Assembly (NCBI RefSeq): GCF_025698545.1
Contig: NC_068569.1
Coordinates: 6,200,001-6,264,000 of the forward strand
Source: Gossypium raimondii
Taxonomy: Eukaryota > Streptophyta > Magnoliopsida > Malvales > Malvaceae
Reading direction: 5' to 3'
DNA: 64,000 bases
Below, piece after piece: positions 1 to 10,097 of this stretch. Below the pieces are notes generated by a model that saw only the letters and a list, made by a program, of their open reading frames with translations, was not told the DNA's origin and did no database searches. The position numbers and the translations under genes were made by a program. The first letter of the stretch is position 1; the number at the start of each line of letters is the position of its first letter.

Positions 1-209
1 GTTAATTTAACCGATAAATGAGATATTAGATCTTATGTGACATAAGTTAAAATGAAAATTTTAAAGAAAAGTTTGACATAACATCAATAGTTTGGGGATG
101 TAATTAGAATGTTTTGAAGTTTAGGAACTAATTTAGAATAAAAGTAATAGTTAGTGTAATTAACTCTTCTTTTTATCTATAGTTGTATAGATTGGTTGAG
201 TTTTAAATA

Positions 210-659
210 GGCTAAATGCTAAAATTGGGGCCAAACCTTTTAGGGGTTACTCATATAAAGCTCAAGTCTTTCAAAATGGTCTACTTACCCTTTATAAAAG
301 TGCTCAAATAAAGGTAAAATCTTTCAAAACGGTCAAATAAGGACCTAACCTTTTTAAAAGCTATACAAATAAGGATCAAACATTTTCAGAAGTGCTTAAA
401 TAAGGGTTTCTCAAATATCGTATATCATGTTTCAAATTATATTCTAATTGCTTTCTTTTCTTTTTAAGCAATATTTGATGTGTTTTTATCCTAAACTCGT
501 TAACATTTACCTAATTTTTCTACAAATTGGGCTGACATACATGGAAAGCCCTTATTTGAGTGCTTTTATAAATGTTAAACCCTTATTTAACTTTTTAGAA
601 GGTTTAGTCCTTGTGTGAGTAATCTCTAAAATGTTGAGCCATAATTAGAGCATTTACCC
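210..659. mobile_element. MULE-type MITE, 450 bp, with 9-bp target duplication
   Basis: A non-coding inverted-repeat element. It begins GGCTAAATGCT and ends AGCATTTACCC, and the two arms stay complementary with mismatches for well over 100 bp inward. The 9-bp direct repeat TTTTAAATA flanks it at 201-209 and 660-668. A 9-bp duplication with long terminal inverted repeats is typical of Mutator-like elements. It has no open frame of note, so it would depend on a transposase made elsewhere. Confidence 0.75.
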
Positions 660-817
660 TTTTAAATAAATATATTTGTAATTTAAGTACTAATTTGACA
701 ATAAAAAAGATTTTAAATCTAAATTTAATTATAAAATATTAATAGTATATTAATAAATTTAAAATATTTTAATATTGTTGGAATAGTGATCTGGACTTAT
801 TGGTATCAAATAAATTA

Positions 818-1203
818 GGTTAAACACTTAAATTAAGGCCCAATCTTTAGGAATTGTTCACGTAAGGGTTAAACTTTTCAAAATACTCATATAATAACTT
901 AATTAACTTTTATAAAAAATATTCAAATAAAGACTTTTCACGCCATTTCAGCTCAATTTGAATGTATTCGAATAAAATTCATGACATTTGAATCAAGTTT
1001 TGCTTAAAATAAAAAAATTAATAAAACATAATTTAAGATATGATATACGATATTTGAGAAGCCTTTATTAATACATTTTTAAAAAATTTTAATCCTTATT
1101 TAAACACTTAAAACAATTAACTTTCATTTGAGTATTTTTGCATATATTAAATCGTAATGTCAACATTTTAAAAGATTTGGGCTTCTGTGAGCAGTCATAA
1201 AGG
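818..1203. mobile_element. Second, eroded copy of the same MITE family, opposite orientation
   Basis: The left arm (starting GGTTAAACACTT) and right arm resemble the arms of the element at 210-659. The inner stretch near 1036-1062 is the reverse complement of 406-432 (a shared sequence around TATCGTATATCAT), so the two copies lie in opposite orientation. The right terminus is worn and no clean target duplication is visible, so the ends are approximate. Confidence 0.55.
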
Positions 1204-2139
1204 ATAAATTAATAAACACTTTGGAAGGCCACCACATCCGGTGCTTGTAGAGACGTAAGTACTCCATAATCGGGGTTGTGTCCAGTTTTCGAAAATAATC
1301 CATATGCACAGTCCCGAATTTGATTTCACCTAATTCAACAATCTGGTTTTACTGTCTATATATAAAATATGATCAAATTTAAATAAAAATAATTGTTATT
1401 ATTTAATTTTAAATGTTGTAACTCCTTTTATATTATATCATCTCATGTTTTCTCACTCAGATTAAAATTTTTAATCACTATTTTGGATACCCTTATCATT
1501 GGTAAAGAAAACATTCATAATCGTGTATAAGAAAATATCAATGATCATCCCAGCAGCTGGTATCTCAATTTTTACTTAATGGTATAATTTCGATTATGTA
1601 CTAACGCTCAAATCTCAATTATTCAATTTAATCCTTATTTGACTTTTCTCCAAAGTTTAAAATTTAATTCAAATTATTTTAATACAATCTTTTTTTTTTT
1701 AATTTTGACTCCAAACTCTATCTCATAATCTTTTACTTGGCTCTTACTCATGGTTTAGCACCCTGGATTGCATTTCCTCAGGCTATCTATTCGTTTGCCT
1801 TCTTTCGCACCTTTCTTTCATTTTTTAAAATTTATTCTCAGATTATTTAATCCATCCCACCAATTTGTTCTCGGTGTTTCGAGAAGGTGCGGGGACGGAT
1901 TAGGGTTAGTATTAACTTTTGAAAATAAATTATATTAGTATCTACATATCAAAATGATTTTTAGAAAGAATCTACCACATCCATGTACTCGGTTTTTTTT
2001 ACTTTTTGTTTTTTTATCAAATCATTTTACTAACCATTTAACTTTAGAATGATAGTTTGATATTAGTTTTGAGGCTTTTTCTGAGTTGCAAGCACTGTGT
2101 TCAACCGCAGGAGAATGATATAGTTTGATAGCGCGGTTT
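1204..2139. other. Intergenic, AT-rich, no gene seen
   Basis: Low-complexity AT-rich DNA with no coding frame, no RNA gene and no clear repeat end. A moderately GC-richer patch near 1225-1330 and 1860-1910 carries no recognisable signal. Confidence 0.5.
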
Positions 2140-4235
2140 TGTATTGAGGAATTTAAGACAAGGCCCCAAGGCTGGAAGGGATGAACGTGGCATTTTGTCA
2201 GAGATTTTGGCCGACGATTGGTTCTGATGTGTTCAGTCAGTGTTGTGCTTGGCTAGAGACGCGTGACTTTCCTGCTTCAGTTAATAACTCTATTAGTTTT
2301 GATCCTGAAGATTGTTAACCCAAGTAACATGAAAGATTTGCACCCTATAGCTTTGTGCAATGTTTTGTATAAAGTCTTGGCCAAGGTTCTGGCAAATCGG
2401 CTAAAGGGTTTGCTCGCTCGGGTAATTTCAGCAATGCAGTCAACTTTTGTGCCAGAAAGACTAACGACTGATAATATTTTAGTTGCCTTTGAATTTTTTC
2501 ATCATATGAAGAACAAGGGATGGGGTCGTGTAGGAGAGCATGCTTTGAAGATCGATATTAGTAAGGCATACGACATTGTGGATTGGAATTTTTTGCGGTT
2601 TATGTTAGCTAAGCTGGGGTTCCATGACAATTGGATGGAGCTTGGGCCGAAACAGGGTTTAAGGCAAGAGGACCCGCTATCCCCGTACCTATTTATTATT
2701 TGCACCGAGGGTCTGAGTTTCTTGTTACGACAGGCGGAGCTGACAGGAGATCTTCATGGGTTACATGTCTGTCGGAGCAGTCTGGCGGTTTCTCATTTGT
2801 TCTTCGATGACGATAGTTTCTTTTTTTTCGTGCCACTGTTCAAGAGAGTGAGTGTATAAAACGTATCCTGGCTACTTATGAGGCAGCTTCTGGTCAAGCC
2901 ATCAATTTTAATAAGTCGGGTATCATGTTTTCTTCTAATACTAAGTTGCCTGATCCTTTGGCTGTTTGTGCTGTTTTGGGTGTTACTGCTTCCATTGGCC
3001 ATGGGCGTTATTTGGGGCTTCCATCGCTGGTTGGGCGAAATAAGAAGCAAATATTTTCGTTTGTTAGCGAGAGATCAAGAGAATTTTCAGTTGGAAGAAC
3101 AAATTGCTTTCGAAGCCGGGTAAGGAAATAGTCTTGAAGACAGTGGCCAGGCTTTACCGGCCTATTGTATGAGTGTGTTCCTACTCCCTTCTAACACATG
3201 AGATGCACTCCATAAAATGATGAATTTTTTTCTTGTGGGGTTCGGGGAGTAATGAGCGCAGGAAACTTCATTGGGTATCTTGGGAGAATCTATGTGTTCC
3301 GAAACGATTTGATGGTCTGGGTTTCCATAACTTGCACTGGTTTAATCTTGCTATGGTTGCTAAGCAGGGCTGGCGGTTTATTTCCAGTTCGAACTCTCTT
3401 CCGGCTCGGGTTTTCAACGCTAAATATTTTCCACAGTGCGACTTTCTAGATGCAGAAGAAGGAGTAATCCTTCGCTTATTTGGAAGAGTATTACTGCAAC
3501 CAAAAATTTTCTTTTGAAAGGGGTTCGATGGCATGTTGCTGACGGAAATTCGATTGTTGTTTTTAAAGATCCTTGGCTTAGGGGTGCTAATAATTTTTTT
3601 GTCGATTCAATTCCACTCGAAAGAATGGAAGAATCAAAGGTTTGTGATTTGTTTAGCGTTGATGGGTTGTCATGGGATCGGAATCTTATTGATGGTGTGC
3701 TATCTCCAAGTGATGCGGCTCGTGTATATCAGCAGCCTATTGCGCAAAACAAAGTTGCGGATAGCCTCGTTTGGCATTTTACTGCTGACGGGGTGTACTC
3801 TGTTAAGACGGGGAATCAGCTTGCTGTGGGTAGTGATCATGGTTATCTTAGTCGTTTTGTGGAGGGGCCTTGGTCCCGTATTTGGAAAAAGTCAGCTGCT
3901 CCCGAAAATTAACTTCACTTGGCGATGTTTGAAGGGTTTTCTCCAATGCAAAGCTCGTCTAAACGAAAAGGGCATCCCTATGGAGAGTTGCTCTAGGTGT
4001 GGGGATGTGGAGACGCTGGATCATGTCTTACTGAGATGACCAAAAGCGGCAAAAGCTTGGTGTTTAGCTGGTTTTGATATCGTAAACTCCACTGTTCCGT
4101 TGTTTATTGAGCACCTTTTATCATTGCAGAATAATACTATGGACAAAGGGCTTGCTATTATGTGGAGTTTGTGGTTCCACCGAAATCTGTTCTGTTTTAA
4201 AGATAAGGATATATCTGCAAGAAATATTGTATACT
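2140..4235 (+). mobile_element. Degenerate LINE (L1-type non-LTR retrotransposon), reverse transcriptase and zf-RVT part
   Basis: Translation in shifting frames gives plant L1-type reverse transcriptase: the block SNMKDLHPIALCNVLYKV near 2320, then KIDISKAYDIVDW near 2555 (the usual fingers/palm A motif), PLSPYLFII near 2675, and the catalytic YxDD region near 2805 reading FFDDD. Further on come a linker domain and a zinc-binding zf-RVT region (SLVWHFTADGVYSVK near 3765, then Cys residues near 3990-4010). The reading frame changes several times and stops occur (for example TAA codons near 2854 and 3127-3131), so it makes no full protein. The 5' part with ORF1 and endonuclease is missing. Its RNase H end reappears at 5091 after an insertion. 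Confidence 0.85.
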
Positions 4236-5090
4236 TTGCATTTAGGTTGCATTTGGTAGGATAGAAACCGATGACCTTTTCGAGAATTTAATTAATCGAG
4301 AAGTAATTCAAAAGTTTGGTATTTCAAATTTTCTTTTTACTTTGTAATTTAATTTTTATTGGGAGTTAAATTTTAATGAATATGACAATGTAATCCATGT
4401 GATAAAAAGTGAAAAAGTTAACTAGATTAAAAATTAAAAAAATATTGAGATAAAATTAACTATGTTTTATATTGGTTTAGAGTATTGGTATATTAATAAA
4501 GGTAAAAAAAATTACCTCTTTTCTCTCACTTCATTTTCTCCATTACATTTTTCAGAATTTTTTTCTAATTTTATTCATTTATATAGTATACAATTTACAT
4601 GTTATCTTTATTTTCTATTATTTTCTCTCTTTTTTTGATATATTAATTGAAAATTAAATTTTATTATAGTTTTTATGAGTATTTACAAGAAAAAAGGAAA
4701 CAAAAATTAAAGTTTAGATTTAACTTACTTATTTAATCATAACCTTTTACATAATTTACTTTTAAATTATTTATAATTTTGGTCACACTTGGAATCTATT
4801 TTTTATATTCCTATGTATTAACTTTTAGCTAAAGTAAAATATGATTTCAAGTATATTTTAAATTTATTTCAAAAATAAGTTTATATATGCATTATTATAT
4901 TTAGAAATATATATGCAAGATAAATTTGAAATAATTTTATTTTAATTAAAACTATAAATTAAAATATAATTTAAAAACTATCAAATAAATTTTATTATTA
5001 AATATTTAATCAAAATATTTTTTTTAAAAATAACTTTTTATTAAAAATATATAAGCTTTTATTTAATAAAGATAAACTCATAAATTATTA
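4236..5090. mobile_element. AT-rich insertion inside the LINE, class unclear
   Basis: About 850 bp of very AT-rich sequence separates the LINE zf-RVT/tail region from its RNase H domain, which normally follow one another within a few hundred bases. The left edge (TTGCATTTGGTAGGATAGAAA near 4250) looks like the end of a DNA transposon, but I cannot find a matching inverted repeat at the right edge or a target duplication. It could be one or more MITEs. Boundaries are estimated from where LINE similarity stops and resumes. Confidence 0.4.
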
Positions 5091-5510
5091 TTGCCAGTAA
5101 TCATATTTCAAGTTCCATCAGAGGAAAGCACCAAACCCCAGCTTAATGTGTTACAGGAATGGGCAGATTCGCAGACTGTTTTTGCTGCTATTGGTGGAAC
5201 GAATGGAGGTGCTGCCGCGGATGATCGTTGTTGGACAAGGCCGATGCTTCTATCTTTGAAGAACGGCGAGCGACAGGCTGGGCGGCTGTCATTAGGAATG
5301 CCGCGGGGCTTTATTGAGCTGCTGAACAAGACGTCGTGAGGGGTCTCTACCTCCTCACATTGCTGAAGTGGTCGCGATGAGAAAAGCATTGTCGTGGCTA
5401 CCTCATCTGGCCCATGATGGACTGATTATTGAATCGGATTGTTTAAAGGTAGTAAAGGCCATGGTGGAGGACTCCATGATATTTCGAAATTTGGTTGAAT
5501 AATTCAATAT
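5091..5510 (+). mobile_element. LINE RNase H domain (3' part of the element at 2140)
   Basis: In the appropriate frames the segment reads ASIFEERRATGWAAVIRNAAG near 5247, then HIAEVVAMRKALSWLPHLA near 5356 and LIIESDCLKVVKAMVEDS near 5420. These are the conserved strands of the RNase H fold (RVT_3) found at the C-terminus of plant L1-type elements. Frames shift between the blocks, so it is non-functional. Orientation and order match the reverse transcriptase part upstream, which supports a single interrupted element. Confidence 0.75.
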
Positions 5511-6050
5511 TACAGTATGTTAAAGGCTCAATTTCAATCTATACTCTTCGATTGAATTAAACGATCGGCGAATAAAACGGCTCATATAGATTTTAGAAAT
5601 AGGTGTATGAAATGAATATATTAACTCGATATTAAAATGATCTATATTTTATTTTAACTTGATTTTTTTAGCTTTATAAAATTTCTATTTAAAAAAAGAA
5701 AAACAACTTTAGAATAGATAATGATTTGAAAGATCTAGATAATGCAGTTTTTATTTAAAACAAGAAAGTTGAATACGCAAGGTCGGTTTTCAAAGATAAG
5801 TACAAGTCTGACTTGACTTGATTTCTTGAGATCAGGCCAACCTTAATATGTAATTCAAGGGGCTTTTCTTTTATGCTTTGCTTGCTTAAATGGCAACTCG
5901 GGCCAAGCATGACGATTGTGGGTGGCGAATAGGATAAAGACGAAGAAGAATAATATATCCGACTTTTCATAAAGGTGAAAATGATGCTTTCTTCTGGTAA
6001 ACTACTGGATGATTTATTCTATGCAAACCGACCGAAAACTACTTGACGCA
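5511..6050. other. Intergenic spacer upstream of the small secreted protein gene
   Basis: AT-rich sequence without a coding frame or repeat that I recognise. It holds whatever distal promoter the gene at 6130 has. Confidence 0.45.
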
Positions 6051-6072
6051 CAGTATATATATATATATTCGA
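6051..6072 (+). promoter_or_regulatory. TATA-like run of the small secreted protein gene
   Basis: A TATATATATATATATTC tract lies about 60-75 bp ahead of the ATG at 6130, a plausible core promoter with a short 5' leader. Simple TA repeats are also common by chance in this DNA, so the role is inferred. Confidence 0.4.
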
Positions 6073-6129
6073 TGAAACAGATAAATTTGCAGCGATTCAG
6101 ATGCATTGGTTTCATTTGGTAGAGTAGTG

Positions 6130-7329
6130 ATGATGATGATGGAAACTGGCTTCAATCACCTGAGATTCCCAGCAACTGTGCTATTTTTGCTGCTCTTCCT
6201 TCACCCTCACCGTCTTCTTGCACTTCCTCTAAATTCCATGGTTGCACATGGTATGACTGTTCAGTTGCTTTAGTTTTCATATCCAGTTTGTTTTTCCTGC
6301 TTTCATTCTGTTTCACTAGGAATTTATTTAGGTTACTGTTTTTGGTTATAAATTTATCAATTTAATTATTGAAACAGTTGGAAGATAATGTCCTTGTAAT
6401 TAATTTCATGCTTTTTTATTTTCTTTATTATAAAATAAGATAATCATGAATTATTTTTTCTTTTACTTACATAATTAAAATAAGATTCAGATTTAAAATT
6501 TCAAAATTAAAAATAAATTATGTTACTTCATTTATAATTTAATCTACATATAAATATTTAGCCTAACTTTCAATATGTTTGATGAATGGTTCAAAATGTG
6601 AAACTAGAAAATCTTTAATTAATTTATTGTCTCTCCAATAAAGTAAATAATATTCCTTGCAGTCTAGTGTAGCATGCCATTTGCAACATTTTATGTGCAT
6701 TTGTTTCTTTATTTTGGATGTATAAAGCAACTTTGCACAGTGTTTTTAAATATTATTTTTTATAAAGTTAAGATTAAATTAATTAAAATTTTATCTGTAA
6801 ATTCTCATTAAAAAATTATATTAATAACTAATTAAATATTAGTTCGGTTGGTATTGATATTATTGTTAGTATAAGAGGATATGAGTTCAAGTGCGTTTAT
6901 TCTATTATTTAAAGGTTATTATATTAAAAAATTATATTAATAACGATGTTGAATTTGAGAATAATGGGAGAGTATTGCATTTTTGTAGACCTCAATCATG
7001 AAAAACAAAATAGTAAAGACGCAATGGAGGTAAAGCAATTTTCAATCTCGGATGAAGCGATCGAAGTTGTAAAAAAGCGGGGTGGTGGGGCAGTAGCTGG
7101 TGCCCACGGTGGAGGAGAACATGGCAATGCAGGTAATGGTGGTGGGGATAATGGCAGAGGATCAGGAGGGCAGATTCCGGTTTATGCTGCCGGTGCCGGG
7201 AACCATAACCGTGACCATCTACACCATGGGTCTACGAGTGGCACCGTGAACTACATTGGCACGAGTTGCTTGCCTTTAATACCGTTTATGTTTTTTTTTA
7301 TTTGTTTGTTGTATGTAACATGTATTTAG
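6130..7329 (+). CDS. Small secreted Gly/His/Asn-rich protein, possibly GPI-anchored (153 aa)
   Basis: Two exons, 6130-6250 and 6989-7329, joined by a GTATG..TTTGTAG intron whose phase (one base, then two) keeps the frame open. The N-terminus starts with four Met codons, then a signal peptide with a hydrophobic core TVLFLLLFL and likely cleavage after RLLA (about residue 32). The middle has a short acidic/Lys segment (SDEAIEVVKKR), then a Gly-rich tract with repeated GGG, GNAGNGGG and HG motifs (about residues 70-110), His residues, and a C-terminal hydrophobic tail PLIPFMFFFICLLY that suits a GPI-attachment signal or membrane anchor. I do not recognise a named family; plant cell-wall glycine-rich proteins and small secreted peptides have this design. 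The stop codon falls at the start of a SINE-like sequence, so the C-terminus may have been altered by it. Exon calls rest on splice consensus and phase only. Confidence 0.6.
6838..6915 (+). repeat. tRNA-derived SINE-like fragment in the intron
   Basis: TTAGTTCGGTTGGTATTG resembles a Pol III A box and GAGTTCAAGTGC a B box, about 50 bp apart. A related pair follows at 7324, which suggests a dispersed family. Short and degraded, so tentative. Confidence 0.35.
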
Positions 7330-7410
7330 TTCGATTGGTATTGTACGTTGCAAATACAAAAAGACATGGATTTAAGCGTGATAAAGCAAATTTATTCTCT
7401 TGTTTAATAG
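7324..7410 (+). repeat. Second tRNA-derived SINE-like fragment
   Basis: TTTAGTTCGATTGGTATTG repeats the A-box-like start seen at 6838 and is followed by GGATTTAAGCGTG in the B-box position. It overlaps the stop codon of the upstream gene. Confidence 0.35.
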
Positions 7411-7751
7411 TTAAGAAGGGTTATATCTTATGCATTGTATAAAAAAACGATGTCATGATTTTTTCTCTAGTTAATGAATTAGGTGAATACTCACATGTAT
7501 TTGTACATAATGTATATTATATTATATTTCGTTAGACAAAAAAAGTATATCATATTTGTGATAAAGAAATTAAGAAAGATTAAGATAATTTGAAGTTATC
7601 TATACTTTTATTTAATATTTGACTGAGTTGGTGTCACGAGTCAATTGGACACCAATATCTTTCCATAATTAAAATAAGTAAAATTATTCCATTTTCTTTT
7701 TTCATTTTTAAATCGGATCCATACCTTCAATTGGTTATAGTATCTCATGAC

Positions 7752-8213
7752 TAGACCTGTCCATGGGCTGGGCTGGGTTCGGGCTGGGCCGGGCCCGGAA
7801 AAAATTTTCGACCCGACTCTTAGTCCCGGGCCTGGCCCGGCCCGAAATATGGGCCTGAAATTTTGCCCAGGCCCGACCCGGAAAAAAAATAATAAGCCCG
7901 AGCCCGGCCCGGCCAGGCTCGATTTTTAATAAACACAAAAAAAATGTTCTAAAAATAAGAAAATAAAAATAAAAATATTTTTAAAGTATTTTAAAATTTA
8001 AAAATAAAAATAAAAAAATATATTTATTATATTCGGGCCGGGCCGGGCCGGGCCCGGGCCAAAATAGTTGAGCCCGAGCCCGGCCCATTTTTTAAACGGG
8101 CCTCGTTTTTTTGCCCAAACCCATATTTCGAGCCTATATTTTTACCCAAACCCTCCCATATTTCGGGCGAGTCGTCGGGCCGGGCCGGGCCGCCCGACCC
8201 ATGGACAGGTCTA
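7752..8213. mobile_element. GC-rich hAT-type MITE, 462 bp, with 8-bp target duplication
   Basis: Starts TAGACCTGTCCATGGG and ends CCCATGGACAGGTCTA, a near-perfect terminal inverted repeat, flanked on both sides by CTCATGAC (7744-7751 and 8214-8221). An 8-bp duplication and a TAG/CTA terminus fit the hAT superfamily. Both ends are packed with GGGCCGGGCC-type runs, so the ends are strongly GC-rich around an AT-rich centre (7920-8030) and the single strand could fold into a very stable hairpin. It has no transposase; the open frames across it are artefacts of the G/C repeats. Confidence 0.88.
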
Positions 8214-8221
8214 CTCATGAC

Positions 8222-9840
8222 ACACAATATCTAAAAACTTTCCCTTTCTTTTTTATTGAAAAAGAAAATGTGGATTCTCAATTACAAAAGTCAAAATTTA
8301 GGACAAATAAATTGGAACCATTAACTATTGACTATAAATTTATAAACGATTCTTCTTCACTTGTCTTTTCTAATGGTATAAGAAAATAAAACTGGATACA
8401 TAACTAATCAGATCTGATTTTTTCAATAAAAAATTTCTGAATTTCAAGTATATTATAATAATATAACACAATTATGAGTCTATGTAAACCCGAGAGCATA
8501 AGTTGTTACACGTTATAGTTATCTAATGAGATATTTTATCTATCTAAATATGATGTCCATAGGGAATCAACAAGAAATAATGTGTTTCAATTTTTCATTG
8601 AATAGATTAAAATAAAAGAAAAATAGAATTTTGATAGAACACATGTGTCTTGTCTCCATTAGAAGCGTTATAATTGAATAAAAGAAAGACATATATAAAT
8701 AGAAATGCTATATATGCACACGTTTAATAAATATAAACCCCTTTCCGTACGCACTTCAATCATATTCTAAATATTCTACTAAAAATAAAAAACTAAAAAG
8801 TGGGTAAAAATATCTATCTTTTGTGCAAACCGTATTTTGAACAATGGAGTCCATGAAAATATTAAGCGCTAGAAAAATCAACTCTCTCCTGTATATATAT
8901 ATTAGGATTATTTTGTCTTTATCTCAATGAACATATCAAATCAGGAATTCTTTTCATTTTCTGATATTCAATTGGATTGGAATATGTAATATCATAATAA
9001 TGGTAGAAATTAAATTATTATTTTATATTCTATACAAAACAAAACTTCATGTGGCTAAATGGCATTTATCAATTCTTTTCTGTATCTATTTGTTATAAAT
9101 AAAAATAAAAATTTGAGTATAATTTTTCTTCTTCCATTCTTATGCATTTCATATTTCATACATTCCACGTATATTATATGGTATACGGAGTTAGATAAAA
9201 TTTCATGTGATTCAGTAAACAGAATAGAAATTTAATTCTATCATTATTAGATCGATTCGTAGAATTCGATGAAAAATGAGAAAAGAATGGGATTATTTTG
9301 AGAAATGGAAAATTCAAAATGCTCGAGGATGAAAATGGGGAAATGTCTACAATACCTGGGTTGAATCAGATACAATTTGAAGGATTTTGTGGGTTCATGG
9401 ATTTAACAAAAACCAATAAAAATTTGCATATGTTGATATTTCAACCCATACTAATTAGATTATTAAAATATTAAATTTACCATTCAATCAAAACTTCCTT
9501 TAAATATTTTTTATACAATTTTATTTTAATATGCACGATTTATTACCTTCATCAATTATATATATTAATAATGTATTTGATTGAGTTGATGTCATAAGTT
9601 ACCTCGACACGGACTCAAAATTGTATATATATATATTAATTTCATTTGTTATTATTAATTAGTTTCAAACTATGTATTTCATTATTTAGTATATGTTATT
9701 TTTCAAACACATTATGTTCTAAACTTGTGGATTCTACATGCGTGATAAGATTTATAATATAATTTAATTTTCCTAATTCTTGATTTAGAGTCAAACTTTA
9801 TATGTTATGAATTTTCTTTTAACAAATTATTATCTAATAA
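8222..9840. other. Intergenic AT-rich DNA, no gene seen
   Basis: No coding frame or RNA gene. A SINE-like motif (TTTGATTGAGTTGATGTCA) near 9577 resembles one near 7619 (TTTGACTGAGTTGGTGTCA), probably scraps of a common repeat. Confidence 0.45.
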
Positions 9841-9985
9841 GACCTTGGCTCAATTGGCAAAAGTGGAGGCCCTAAGTATTAAGTACCTAAGTTTGAAATC
9901 TACCATGCACAATTATATGTGTAAGACTCCGAGCCTCATTATGTGCAATTGCTTTAAGTGAGTTTTAGTCCAATCAATTTGTTGG
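9841..9985 (+). repeat. tRNA-derived SINE, partial
   Basis: GACCTTGGCTCAATTGGCAA holds a good Pol III A box (TGGCTCAATTGG) and AGTTTGAAATC lies 45 bp on as a B box, the spacing and order of a tRNA-derived SINE head. The rest is short body sequence without a clear tail or target duplication. It is not a tRNA gene: the arms do not pair into a cloverleaf. Confidence 0.5.
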
Positions 9986-10097
9986 CTTTAATATGAACTA
10001 TATCAATTTAATTCTATATTATGACCACTAAAACAGTTTATTTATATTTCTTACACTAAAAAAAAAAGTTAATTGGAAGGAACCTAAAACATTTAAG

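Noticed and set aside
7735-8227. Long open frames on both strands across the GC-rich block
   Set aside because: They come from GGGCCC-type repeats of a hAT MITE; the same motif opens several frames at once and codes Gly/Pro/Arg runs only.
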